Shown one piece after another: positions 55,556 to 64,000 of a DNA stretch of 64,000 nt. Source of the stretch: Planctopirus ephydatiae (lineage in GTDB: Bacteria > Planctomycetota > Planctomycetia > Planctomycetales > Planctomycetaceae). Numbering within the stretch: position 1 is the stretch's first letter; each line of letters begins with the position of its first letter. Location of the stretch: the NCBI RefSeq assembly GCF_007752345.1, contig NZ_CP036299.1, positions 1,999,001 through 2,063,000 of the forward strand. Direction: 5' to 3'. The translations under genes and the position numbers were made by a program. The notes beneath the pieces were generated by a model. That model made no database searches, was not told the DNA's origin, and was given only the letters and a program-made list of their open reading frames with translations.

Positions 55556-56551
55556 TCAGGCAGGTTTCTTGACCTCTGTCGATTTACTGGAAGATGAGGT
55601 GGCACGGGCGGCTCGCTCCTGATCAGCAAGTCCTTCGGCTGAAATCAAATCGACAAGGTCCTGCGCCAGCCCATCCATTTCGATGATTAACGAATCGACG
55701 CGCCCTGCAAAATACATGTACATGATCAGTGCAGGAATTGCGATTAACAGACCAGCCGCTGTCGTGAGAAGTGCCAGTCCAATGCCAGCCGCCAGATCTT
55801 CCGTCCTTCCCATCGCCTGCTTGGCAGCGATGGTATTAAAGCTCTCGATCATGCCGGCCACTGTTCCCAGCAGACCGATTAACGGAGCCACCGTTGCAGC
55901 CCCATTCAGAACTCGAATGTGTTTTCGCAATTGGCTGGTCTGGCGTTCGCCGCCATCAATGATGGCCTGTTCAACTTCCACGCTCGGCTTGCCCCACTTC
56001 CGCAGACCGTGTGCAAACACAATCGAAATTGGGCTGCCATTTTCTTCACACAGCTGGAGAGATGTCTTGGGATCGAGATGTCCCTCCCGCATGTGATCAA
56101 AGAAACGTCTGACAAAGGGCTGGGGAATCACGCGGCTGCGCCTTAGCACAACCAGTCGCTCAATGGTGACCCACAAGACCAGCACAGATGCCAGGCCCAG
56201 AGGATAAACAAAAACACCTAATCCGTTGAGAATCTCCAGAGGAGTTTCCGGAATCTTCGTCGCCGGCTTCTGGCTGTCTTCTGTGCTTGGCACTGCCTGA
56301 GCATTGGCTGCACCAGAAGCGGATGGATCGATGGCTGTGGAATCTGCATCTTGTGCCAGAGCATCGCTGTGGTGGACTGCCACCATCCCGATGGCCATCA
56401 CCAGACACAGCATCAGGCAAAGACAGGCCTGAGGGAGAGTCGAAATCCTAAAGCTCTTGCGGTGAACGGGTTGCGTACGAATAGTGCGGGGGCGATGACC
56501 CTGTTTTCGGGATGCCGGAATGTGAGTGAGACCTTGAGATTCCATTCGCAT
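55556..56551 (-). CDS. MotA/TolQ/ExbB-family proton channel protein
   Basis: A 331-residue protein with a long signal-like N-terminus ([19 protein letters not shown]...ALAQ), a spacer, a first membrane segment ([23 protein letters not shown], about 110-132), a cytoplasmic loop and two more segments containing the conserved [19 protein letters not shown] (about 217-235) and [23 protein letters not shown]. This is the ExbB/TolQ channel architecture, which uses the proton gradient to drive outer-membrane transport. The usual partner ExbD is not encoded next to it, and the N-terminal secretion-type extension is longer than in E. coli ExbB. Confidence 0.9.
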   Translation of the reverse strand: MRMESQGLTHIPASRKQGHRPRTIRTQPVHRKSFRISTLPQACLCLMLCLVMAIGMVAVHHSDALAQDADSTAIDPSASGAANAQAVPSTEDSQKPATKIPETPLEILNGLGVFVYPLGLASVLVLWVTIERLVVLRRSRVIPQPFVRRFFDHMREGHLDPKTSLQLCEENGSPISIVFAHGLRKWGKPSVEVEQAIIDGGERQTSQLRKHIRVLNGAATVAPLIGLLGTVAGMIESFNTIAAKQAMGRTEDLAAGIGLALLTTAAGLLIAIPALIMYMYFAGRVDSLIIEMDGLAQDLVDLISAEGLADQERAARATSSSSKSTEVKKPA

Positions 56552-56824
56552 GATCGCACCGGAAAAAAATGCCCATCAGAAATTTTGCCAGAAAGTGACA
56601 GAAGTCACGATGGCACAACAGTCTATCGACCTGGGCAATTCATCGTGAGAGAGGTTTTGGGAGATTTCGCCCATTGAAATTGAACCGTTTCCATCTTCGC
56701 GCCAGAAGTTCTCCAAAGTACAAGCATTTGCACCGGCACTTTCCGAGAGTCTCTTCCTCCCATCGAAGACCGTTAGCGATGAATCGGACGAGGAGGTTTT
56801 TCATTGTGCGGAGAGGAGTCAAGG

Positions 56825-57835
56825 ATGAACCCGATGGATCGATCGATTGGCCTGAGCGTCGCTTCCATGTTCTGGTGGCCTGAAGTCATTTTATCGATTG
56901 CTATTGGCCTGGTGGTTTGTGGAATCGCTGTTCCGGCAGTACTGAACTCTCGCGAGAGTCAGCGTAAGGTTATGTGCCAGAATAGGTTGTCGCGACTGTC
57001 CACAGGATTGGCAGCCCATGAATCGGCTTATGGCACATTGCCACCAGGTGTGCTCTGGGGAAGATTTCAATACGACGCGCCACGCACCACCTACTATGCA
57101 AAACTCCTGGAAGTTCTCGGAGAGGAAACGCTCCTGCCCGTTGCAGGCGTCACATGGTGCTCATCCGAAAACGAACCTGTCACCAGCCTGCCGAGGCCGG
57201 AACTGCTCTGTCCGTCGGATTTGCGAGGCGGAGCCGTCAAGAACAATCTCAAATGTGGCGACCAGGCCATGACCAATTACATGGCCTGTTTTGGTCGAAC
57301 GATGGCTGATGTCGCCCTCAAACGTGGACCATTCTTTGCGAACTCTGGACTCGATCTGAATCGTGTGGAGCGTGGTAGAGCTTCGCTGCTGCTCATGGCT
57401 GAGTACATCACGGGAACACCGACCGACCTTCGCGGCGGTCTCTGGGGCGATGAAGCGGGCATGAGTCTGATATTCACCTCTTTGCCTCCCAACAGCCTGG
57501 AGCCGGACAGGCTGTACCCGAATCCGAGGCTCTGTGATCCGCAGAATGCCTTGCATAACAATGTTCGGGCCAACATGCCCTGCGTTCATGGCGATGGCTA
57601 CCTCACAGATACCGCAGCCGCCCGAAGCCATCATGCGGGAGGTGTGCATGCTCTGTTTGCCGATGGACGAATTCAGTTTGTTTCGAGTCGGATTGATCGT
57701 GAGCTTTGGCAAAATTACGGAGTCACTCATCCTGAGTCGGCAGCATGGGAGACTGCGAGCCTCTCTGATCAGAATACTGGTCATTTCCATTGGCCCTCGG
57801 GAAAGCTCACCTCCAGTCAGACGAAGGGGGAGTAA
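56825..57835 (+). CDS. DUF1559 pseudopilin-like protein
   Basis: A 336-residue DUF1559 protein, a family abundant in planctomycetes and related to type II secretion pseudopilins. After an N-terminal membrane segment (PEVILSIAIGLVVCGIAVPAVL) comes SRESQRKVMCQNRLSRLSTGLAAHESAYGTLPPGV, the pilin-like helix with typical N-rich start. The C-terminal family motif H-x9-DG is seen as HHAGGVHALFADGRIQFV. The prepilin Gly/Phe-Thr cleavage site is not clear. GAGAGGAG precedes the ATG at 56825. It is followed six bases later by the heme/copper protein gene, so the two are likely co-transcribed. Confidence 0.88.
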   Translation: MNPMDRSIGLSVASMFWWPEVILSIAIGLVVCGIAVPAVLNSRESQRKVMCQNRLSRLSTGLAAHESAYGTLPPGVLWGRFQYDAPRTTYYAKLLEVLGEETLLPVAGVTWCSSENEPVTSLPRPELLCPSDLRGGAVKNNLKCGDQAMTNYMACFGRTMADVALKRGPFFANSGLDLNRVERGRASLLLMAEYITGTPTDLRGGLWGDEAGMSLIFTSLPPNSLEPDRLYPNPRLCDPQNALHNNVRANMPCVHGDGYLTDTAAARSHHAGGVHALFADGRIQFVSSRIDRELWQNYGVTHPESAAWETASLSDQNTGHFHWPSGKLTSSQTKGE

Positions 57836-57841
57836 AGCTTC

Positions 57842-59281
57842 ATGATGCGTGAACTGACGTACTGCCTGTCGATCATAGCGGCCTTGAGCTGTCTGCTCTT
57901 TAGTGGTGCTCACATTGCGTCGGGGCAGACAGGTATCAGTCAGCAACCTGATGCAGCAGATTCATCAGACAGCAATACACACAATCTTGCGTCCAAGCGA
58001 ACCTATCATGGTGAGGTTGAGCCTCTTCTGCGGGCTCATTGTCTGGAGTGTCATCGTGAGGGAGGACTGGCACCATTCTCCTTAGAGGGTTTCGCGCAAG
58101 CAAAAGCCCATGCACTGACCAGCCTGCAAATGATTCAGCAGGTAAGTATGCCTCCCTGGCCACCCTCTGCCCGAAGTTTGCCTTTACAGCATGAGCGGTG
58201 TTTAACTGCCAATGAGCAGCAGCTCTTTGCCGAGTGGGTTCAACAGGGGAGATTGGCCGGCCATCCTTCGTTACCCAGTGACAACACGATCAGCGCAGTA
58301 ACTCCACAAACGATTCAGACAAAGAGGCCACCGCTGGGTGAGCCTGATGCCGTTTTTGAACTTCCATCGAGTTTTGAAGTCCCGGCAGAGGGAGACGATA
58401 TCTATCTGTATGTGCCGATACCCACAGGTTGGGCGAAGGACCAATGGATCCAGGCGATTGAATTTGAGCCGGGAGTGGCCAGCGTAGTGCATCATGCCAG
58501 CTTTATGGCTGACACTTCGGGAACTGCTCGCGAAATGGATGCAGAAACGAAGGAAATGGGTTACCGGCGATATGGCGGCAGTGGATTTACAGCCTCAAAC
58601 ACATTAGGAGGCTGGGCACCGGGGGCTCAGCCGATGGCATTTCCTCCCGGGATTGCCCGCAAGGTGGATCGCGGTGCTGATCTCGTCTTGCAGATGCATT
58701 ATCACCCCTCGGGGCGTGTGGAGCATGATCGCTCGCGAATCAAAATCCATTTCGCCAAAGAACCTGTCCAGAAGCAGGTGGTTGAACTGATCATGGCGAA
58801 TCTGGATCTTCAGATCCCGGCGAACCGAGCCTCTCATCGACATGTCGCGGAGTACGTTTTGCCAGTGGACGTGACGATTTACGGCATTGCTCCGCATGCA
58901 CATCAAGTGGCGACTTCAGTGCTGATTGAAGCCATCGACTTCGAGACAGGGCCGACAATTCTGCTCGAGATCCCGCGCTGGAATATGAACTGGCAGCAGG
59001 TCTACGTGCCTCGAGCTCCATTGACATTACGTGGTGGAACACGCCTCAGGACGACATTCGTTTACAACAACTCATCGTCGAACCCCAGAAATCCACATCA
59101 ACCACCGCAAGACATTTTCTGGGGAGAACAGACTTCTGACGAAATGGGGGTGGTTTTCTTTGATGCGACCACAAACACTCCCGAAGATCTCAAATTCCTG
59201 CAGTGGCACAATCAGAATCGCCTGACTGCTTCTCGTGAAGAGGCGGCACGCCATCCCCGCGGAAAAATTGAAGCACAATGA
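57842..59281 (+). CDS. exported c-type cytochrome fused to copper monooxygenase-like domain
   Basis: A 479-residue secreted protein with a signal peptide (ELTYCLSIIAALSCLLFSGAHIASG), a heme-binding motif CLECH (67-71) in a small cytochrome-c domain, then a type II copper, ascorbate-dependent monooxygenase-like domain (PHM/DBH fold, about 165-465). Copper ligand stretches are VVHHASF (His217/His218), QMHYHP (His286/His288), APHAHQ (His352/His354) and SDEMGVVFF with a Met at the expected CuM position. The electron donor would be the attached heme rather than ascorbate (inference). Substrate unknown. It begins six bases after the DUF1559 stop. Confidence 0.88.
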   Translation: MMRELTYCLSIIAALSCLLFSGAHIASGQTGISQQPDAADSSDSNTHNLASKRTYHGEVEPLLRAHCLECHREGGLAPFSLEGFAQAKAHALTSLQMIQQVSMPPWPPSARSLPLQHERCLTANEQQLFAEWVQQGRLAGHPSLPSDNTISAVTPQTIQTKRPPLGEPDAVFELPSSFEVPAEGDDIYLYVPIPTGWAKDQWIQAIEFEPGVASVVHHASFMADTSGTAREMDAETKEMGYRRYGGSGFTASNTLGGWAPGAQPMAFPPGIARKVDRGADLVLQMHYHPSGRVEHDRSRIKIHFAKEPVQKQVVELIMANLDLQIPANRASHRHVAEYVLPVDVTIYGIAPHAHQVATSVLIEAIDFETGPTILLEIPRWNMNWQQVYVPRAPLTLRGGTRLRTTFVYNNSSSNPRNPHQPPQDIFWGEQTSDEMGVVFFDATTNTPEDLKFLQWHNQNRLTASREEAARHPRGKIEAQ

Positions 59282-59294
59282 ACTGCCAGCAAAG

Positions 59295-59324
59295 CAGCCC
59301 GGCCTCAATCAAGAAGCCGGGCTG
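59295..59324. terminator. hairpin between convergent genes
   Basis: CAGCCCGGC pairs perfectly with GCCGGGCTG. No T run on either side, so termination would be weak. It lies between the heme/copper protein gene and the PDZ gene. Confidence 0.55.
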
Positions 59325-59412
59325 ATGAGTTGTGACAAGGTCGATGTTTCTATGGATCGCATGATCGATCAGCATGTCTCTCACCTGTTCATGAGAGAAA
59401 ACCAGCAGAATT

Positions 59413-60279
59413 TCAGCGACCAAAACCACCATCAAAGACAGGGGCTACGACCGATCGTGTCAGCATGAGATCAATGCTGCGATTCGGATTGCCGCGCGTA
59501 ATGACCTGCACGGGAGTGGCTGTCGACCACTGGAGTCGGCCCTGTGTCCAGATTTGTGCATCAATGGCGTAAATGCGTCTTTGATCAATCTCGTCACCAT
59601 CGAAGTTCAGCCGGAAAGAAACGGGCACACTGCGTGGATTTTCGATGACTTCATCGACCAGCACGCGAGGGAACCGGGGGTTATCAGTGATGTCGACCAA
59701 TCGAACTTCGACCACGGAGTTTGGTGGCAGAGACATGCGCTCGCGGTAGGTGACTGTGCCGACCAGAGTCGATAGCCTGGAGGGAGGATTGGGTATCAAG
59801 GACCGTTCAAGTCGAACCACTCGATTGGCCAGAGTGCGATCCCGGTGATTCCAGATGAGCAGGTTGACATACCCGCGAGAGTCGGCTCGTTTTTGAAACT
59901 CTTCTCCGATGTCAAAGAGCTGGCCGTTGACGATACCGACCTGATAGCCGTTGACCGTAATGATGATATCGTCGACCTCAATCCCGGCCCGGCTGGCCGG
60001 CGTGGGCCGGTAAACTTCAGTCACACGCACGCCGACATCGAAGTCTTCGCCTTCAATTCCCATTTTCCAACGGGGAAGATTGGGCTGTGGGAACTGAGGA
60101 GTGGGAGGTAACAATCGAGGTTGAACCAGACGAGGATCCACGCCTTGAATGCCGCGGGATCGATCATCGGGTTGAAAGGTTCCCAACTGGGCTTGAGCCG
60201 TCCCACTTGAGCAAAGAGCCAGAAGTGCCACCAGTTGACACAATCCATGACCAGCAATCTTCTTCCACAACCTTGCCAT
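59413..60279 (-). CDS. exported PDZ-domain protein with YbaY-like domain
   Basis: A 288-residue secreted protein. AGGAGG eight bases upstream of ATG 60279 sets the start, giving signal peptide KIAGHGLCQLVALLALCSSGTAQAQ. A PDZ domain follows (about 75-165; GVRVTEVYRPTPASRAGIEV and DDIIITVNGYQVG), then a YbaY-like domain (about 175-275) with GTVTYRERMSLPPNSVVEVR, VSFRLNFDGDEIDQRRIYA. PDZ domains bind protein C-termini; YbaY domains are of unknown function. The combination suggests a periplasmic scaffold. The frame extends to 60450 without a ribosome site. Confidence 0.84.
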   Translation of the reverse strand: MARLWKKIAGHGLCQLVALLALCSSGTAQAQLGTFQPDDRSRGIQGVDPRLVQPRLLPPTPQFPQPNLPRWKMGIEGEDFDVGVRVTEVYRPTPASRAGIEVDDIIITVNGYQVGIVNGQLFDIGEEFQKRADSRGYVNLLIWNHRDRTLANRVVRLERSLIPNPPSRLSTLVGTVTYRERMSLPPNSVVEVRLVDITDNPRFPRVLVDEVIENPRSVPVSFRLNFDGDEIDQRRIYAIDAQIWTQGRLQWSTATPVQVITRGNPNRSIDLMLTRSVVAPVFDGGFGR

Positions 60280-60638
60280 CACTAAGCCTCCTGAGATGTC
60301 TCGCCTTGAAGTTTTCCGTAACTCCATCGCTCCATTTGGTGAATGAAGCTGAAATTGAAACTGGCTGGTCGGTATCTTAACGACCAATTCAGTCGTTCTC
60401 GCATGAAAGCGGCTATTTTGTCCACTGGAAAAATGGAAAAGTGTCAGCATCGAGTTCTTCGTTGACCCAGATCGCCCTAGGGAGAATTGTCAAAGCACTC
60501 AATGGAATTGACCTTAGCGGTTGAAATGCTGGGAGACGGGCTATTACTCTAAAGCGGTTGTGTTGCAGACAATTCCGCGAGGGGACTGGCAATAAGACAA
60601 TGGCCATGGTTCTCTCAGACGATGCATGGATGTGAAGT
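60280..60638. other. 359-bp divergent intergenic region
   Basis: It separates the PDZ gene (minus) and the ABC exporter pair (plus). No gene or repeat is recognised. Confidence 0.45.
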
Positions 60639-62591
60639 TTGTCACCCGCTGCTGTCGATTCCCGCCCAAATACCGCTGACGAAGCGCCAGCTCCAGCCCG
60701 TCATTTAGTCCTGAGGCTGCTGGGTCTGGCGTGGCGATATCGCAAAAAATGTCTGGCTGTGGTCTTCCTCAATGGATTTGTCGCTGTTCTGGGGCTGGTG
60801 GGATTTCAACTCACAGGGTTAGGGATCGACGTCTTACGAAAGGCTGTGGATCCGGCGGCTCCTGCCGTGGGCTGGCCATTGGGCTTTGCACCACCCGAGA
60901 GCTGGTCACTGGTGGCGGAATTGTCAACGGTCGCTGTCATGATGGCGGTGATGGCGGTTTTGTCGCTGGCGATCAAATACTGGGCGGCGATCGTATCGGC
61001 CCAACTGAGCCAGCAGATTGTGATTCAATTACGAACTGAGGTTTACGACAAACTGCAGAGATTGTCGTTTCGGTACTTTGACGACCATGACAGCAGTTCG
61101 CTGATCAATCGAGTGGCGGGTGATGTCCAGGCCATCCGGCAGTTTGTGGATGGTGTGGTCATCAAGTGCCTCGTGGTGGTGATCACGCTGGCTGTCTGCA
61201 TTGTCTACATGCTGCGGTTGAATGTGGGCCTGACGATTGCCTGCCTCGCGACGACACCACTTTTGTGGTGGGGTGCCATCTGGTTTGCCCGGGTGTCGCG
61301 CGAGCAGTATCTCCAGGCCAGCAAGCTGGGTGACGAGATGGTGCGGGTGCTTTCCGAGAATGTGCAGGGCATTCAAGTTGTGAAAGGATTCGCTGCAGAA
61401 GAGGGACAGATCGAGCAGTTTGCCGAAGCCAACCGCCGAATTGTGGAACATAAGTTCGGGATCTTCTGGAGCCTGAGCCTGTATCAGCCCATCATGGGAA
61501 TTCTTACACAGATCAATATGCTGGTGCTCATCGGGTATGGCAGTTATCTGACGATTCGTGGCGAATTGCCACTCGGGACGGGGTTATTCGTCTTTGCCAA
61601 CCTGCTACACGAATTTGCCAACCAAGTGGGCCATGTCACCAATATTGCCAACAGTATTCAGAGCAGCTTGACTGCCTCTGAACGAGTTTTCGAGATACTT
61701 GATGCGCCACTCGAAGTCGATTCTCCCGCATCGCCACAACAGCCAGCTCAGATTCGTGGAGAATATGTGCTGGAGCAGGTGAGCTTTGAGTATGTTCCCG
61801 GGAAGGCAGTGCTCAAAGAGATCAACCTGCGGATTGGTGCGGGCCAGATGGTGGGGATCACCGGAGAAACCGGTGCGGGAAAAACGACCTTACTGGCATT
61901 GCTGGCCAGGTTTCATGATCCGACTTCAGGCCGCATATTGCTCGATGGTGTCGATTTGAAGGCGTGGGATCTGCCCCATTTACGACGACAGATCGGGATG
62001 GTCTTTCAGGAAAGTTTTCTATTCAGCAATACGGTCTCGAACAATATTGCCTTTGGTAAGCCCTCGGCGACTCTCGATGAAATCGAATTTGCGGCCCGCC
62101 AGGCGGCTGCGGAAGAATTTATCTCGGCCATGCCCGGGCAATACCAGAACGTGGTTGGTGAGTATGGCACTAACCTTTCGGGTGGTCAGAAACAGCGAAT
62201 CTCACTGGCGCGTGCGTTGATCCTTCGTCCGCCGGTCCTGATTCTTGATGACGCCACAGCGGCTGTGGATTCTGAAACCGAGCATGCCATCCAGCAGACG
62301 CTTGATCGACTTCGCGGCGAACGAACAGTCATTCTCGTTTCGAGTCGAGTCAGTACGTTAAGACATGCAGATCAGATTTTTGTGCTGAATGCCGGGATGC
62401 TGGCTGAAACGGGCAATCATCAGGAATTGATGCAGAAGCATGGCCATTACTTCCAGATGGCCCAATTGCAGGCGTGGGAACAGACACTGACTGAGCCTGA
62501 AGATTCGTTACCAGAGGATCGTGAAGCCAGTTCGTGGCCCAGTGCGCAAGGAGCGGCCTTTCCGCAAACGAAAGGGATCCGCAACGTATGA
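60639..62591 (+). CDS. ABC exporter half-transporter with degenerate ATP site
   Basis: A 650-residue half-transporter of the MsbA/BmrCD/multidrug class: six-segment membrane domain (about 25-325), then an ATPase domain (about 370-615) with Walker A GETGAGKTTLLALL, Q-loop IGMVFQESFLFSN and signature LSGGQKQRISLARAL. The Walker B region reads LILDDATAAVD, so the catalytic Glu is Asp, and the switch His is Ser (LVSSRVSTL), as in the non-hydrolysing half of heterodimeric exporters. The start is TTG 60639; no ATG lies before the first segment. Its stop overlaps the start of the next gene by four bases. Confidence 0.92.
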   Translation: MSPAAVDSRPNTADEAPAPARHLVLRLLGLAWRYRKKCLAVVFLNGFVAVLGLVGFQLTGLGIDVLRKAVDPAAPAVGWPLGFAPPESWSLVAELSTVAVMMAVMAVLSLAIKYWAAIVSAQLSQQIVIQLRTEVYDKLQRLSFRYFDDHDSSSLINRVAGDVQAIRQFVDGVVIKCLVVVITLAVCIVYMLRLNVGLTIACLATTPLLWWGAIWFARVSREQYLQASKLGDEMVRVLSENVQGIQVVKGFAAEEGQIEQFAEANRRIVEHKFGIFWSLSLYQPIMGILTQINMLVLIGYGSYLTIRGELPLGTGLFVFANLLHEFANQVGHVTNIANSIQSSLTASERVFEILDAPLEVDSPASPQQPAQIRGEYVLEQVSFEYVPGKAVLKEINLRIGAGQMVGITGETGAGKTTLLALLARFHDPTSGRILLDGVDLKAWDLPHLRRQIGMVFQESFLFSNTVSNNIAFGKPSATLDEIEFAARQAAAEEFISAMPGQYQNVVGEYGTNLSGGQKQRISLARALILRPPVLILDDATAAVDSETEHAIQQTLDRLRGERTVILVSSRVSTLRHADQIFVLNAGMLAETGNHQELMQKHGHYFQMAQLQAWEQTLTEPEDSLPEDREASSWPSAQGAAFPQTKGIRNV

Positions 62592-64000
62592 AGTCATCTG
62601 CTCCGCAAGCGATCATCGGGGATCTTCAAGGACTGACGCAGGTTGTGCGTAAGGAGGAATCCGAGGCACAGACCAGGCCTCTGGATTTCCGGCTGATTTC
62701 CCGAATTCTGACTTATATGCGGCCCTATGCAGCCAAACGGAATGCACTTCTGGTGGCGGTAGTGCTCCGAGCGATTCAGCTACCGGCATTGACCTGGGCG
62801 ATTGCACTGACCATCAATGGCCCTGTCACATCACGAGATATTCCAGGGGTCTGGCTGGCTGCGGGGGGATTTTTCCTTCTGGCACTTTCGACACAGTTCG
62901 TGATGCATTTTCGACAGCGTTACGCCCTCGAACTGGGTGAACTTGTCGTTAAAGATCTCCGCAATGAGTTGTTTGCACATCTGCAGAACATGCCCTTGAG
63001 TTTCTTTAACCGTACAAAAGTCGGGCGAATTATCAGCCGCATGATTTCGGATATGGAAGATGTGCGTGTCGGTGTGCAGGAAGTGTTGTTTGTCAGCCTG
63101 GTGGCGTTTGGACAGTTGCTCGTCGCGGCAGCCTGCATGCTCTATTACGACGTGGGACTGTTTCTTCTGGTGCTGGGGATGGCCCCGATTCTGTGGTTGA
63201 CCAATCGGTACTTCCACAAGCTGATGAGTGAACTATTGCGGCAACTGCGGGAATCTTTCAGCCGGGTGACAGCCACTTTGGCGGAATCTGTCCTGGGCGT
63301 GCGAGTTACGCAAGGGTTCAGTCGGCAGGATGAAAATGCGAGATTGTTCAAGTTACTGGTGCAGGATCATTCGAAATACAACACGCGTGTGATGCAGGCC
63401 CAGGGGCTCTTTTTGCCACTGCTGGAATTCAACAGCCAGTTCTTTGCGGTGCTGCTTTTAATTGTCGGGAGTTACCGCGTTTTACAACCCGATTCGACAC
63501 TGACCATTGGCGAACTGGTCGGTTTTTTCTTTATGGCGAACATGTTCTTCTCGCCGATTCAGATTCTTGGCAATCAGTACAATCAGGCACTGACAGCGAT
63601 GGCCGGGGCTGAGCGATTGTTTGCACTGCTGGATACGCCGCCGGAATGGACAGATTTGCCAAATGCCCGGCCCTTGCCCGATGTGCGAGGACAAGTCGAG
63701 TTCGACAATGTGTGGTTCAGTTATGAACCTGGCCGGCCTGTTTTGAAGGGGATCAACTTCAAAGCCGAACCGGGTGAAACGATTGCTCTGGTGGGACATA
63801 CCGGAAGTGGCAAGACGTCGATCATCAATCTCGTGGCCCGCTTCTGGCTCCCTGACTCTGGCCAGATCCGCGTGGATGGAGTCGATCTGCGGGGAGTGAC
63901 GAGTGAATCTCTCCATAGGCAGATTGGAATTGTCCTGCAAACCAATTTCCTCTTTGCGGGAACGGTGCTGGATAACGTCCGGTTTGCCCGGCCCGATGCC
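62588..64000 (+). CDS. ABC exporter half-transporter, partner (truncated by window end)
   Basis: An open frame of at least 471 residues starting at ATG 62588, overlapping the previous stop (ATGA). It has the six-segment membrane domain (SRILTYMRPYAAKRNALLVA, YALELGELVVKDLRNELFAHL, LSFFNRTKVGRIISRMISD) and the start of an ATPase domain with Walker A VGHTGSGKTSIINLVARF and QIGIVLQTNFLFAGTV. The signature, Walker B and switch His lie past the window edge. It is most likely the active half of a heterodimer with the preceding gene. The exported substrate cannot be told. Confidence 0.93.
   Translation, partial: MKSSAPQAIIGDLQGLTQVVRKEESEAQTRPLDFRLISRILTYMRPYAAKRNALLVAVVLRAIQLPALTWAIALTINGPVTSRDIPGVWLAAGGFFLLALSTQFVMHFRQRYALELGELVVKDLRNELFAHLQNMPLSFFNRTKVGRIISRMISDMEDVRVGVQEVLFVSLVAFGQLLVAAACMLYYDVGLFLLVLGMAPILWLTNRYFHKLMSELLRQLRESFSRVTATLAESVLGVRVTQGFSRQDENARLFKLLVQDHSKYNTRVMQAQGLFLPLLEFNSQFFAVLLLIVGSYRVLQPDSTLTIGELVGFFFMANMFFSPIQILGNQYNQALTAMAGAERLFALLDTPPEWTDLPNARPLPDVRGQVEFDNVWFSYEPGRPVLKGINFKAEPGETIALVGHTGSGKTSIINLVARFWLPDSGQIRVDGVDLRGVTSESLHRQIGIVLQTNFLFAGTVLDNVRFARPDA

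Overview
This window looks like ordinary chromosomal DNA from a planctomycete. I infer this from protein families rather than from a marker RNA. The families are a DUF1501 protein paired with a large DUF1549/DUF1553 cytochrome protein, a DUF1559 pseudopilin-like protein, an exported sulfatase, a formylmethanofuran:H4MPT formyltransferase outside an archaeon or methylotroph island, and several exported proteins with heme-like CxxCH motifs. Base composition and gene style are fairly even and resemble Planctopirus/Planctomyces-type genomes, but the genus is inference. There is no rRNA operon, prophage, transposase or CRISPR array. One tRNA gene, tRNA-Leu(CAA), is present.

Layout. 0-11 kb: an FxsA-like membrane protein, a divergent nucleoside-hydrolase-like protein, tRNA-Leu, then a compositionally distinct patch (about 2.06-4.4 kb) with an exported choloylglycine-hydrolase-family enzyme, an arylsulfatase, an exported transglutaminase, an acidic protein of unknown function and a membrane-anchored M14-carboxypeptidase-like protein that seems to lack its zinc ligands. 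10.7-12.6 kb: an orphan MutL/GlmL-type ASKHA ATPase. 12.7-23.6 kb: a minus-strand run encoding a PSD1-type cytochrome protein, a DUF1501 protein, a beta-propeller protein and a complete ribose-type ABC importer, with a XylR/AraC regulator divergent from it. This is probably one carbohydrate-linked regulon. 23.7-28.1 kb: apgM, pyrD, trpS and a lipoprotein. 28.1-31.2 kb: an ABC-2 exporter whose permease is fused to a CPBP protease domain. 31.6-38.2 kb: the formyltransferase, a large membrane protein, ispD and the protein-arginine kinase pair mcsA/mcsB.

38.9-48.8 kb: trpE, a membrane-anchored WD40 protein, a ROK kinase and an intact KefB-type antiporter, then two decayed cation transporters. One is an MgtE-like gene split by a single in-frame TAA. 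The other is a YbaL/KefB-type antiporter with a frameshift in a six-C run and a large internal deletion. 48.9-53.6 kb: a GspE-type ATPase, a STAS membrane protein, and a divergent operon of two membrane-anchored coiled-coil proteins and a 48-residue membrane peptide. 53.8-60.3 kb: folE, a Fur-family regulator, an orphan ExbB-like protein, DUF1559, a cytochrome/copper-monooxygenase chimera and a PDZ-YbaY protein. 60.6 kb to the end: two halves of a heterodimeric ABC exporter, the second cut by the window edge.

Between genes there are at least five copies of a roughly 30-bp hairpin repeat with arms CATGCTTGC / GCAAGCATG followed by GCACA, and two copies of a different palindrome built on AGACGTC. 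I found no defence system. The most interesting leads are the two decayed transporters, the dispersed hairpin family, the metal-less M14 protein, the coiled-coil trio and the ABC-CPBP fusion. Start codons were chosen from Shine-Dalgarno spacing and signal-peptide logic, and uncertain ones are flagged.
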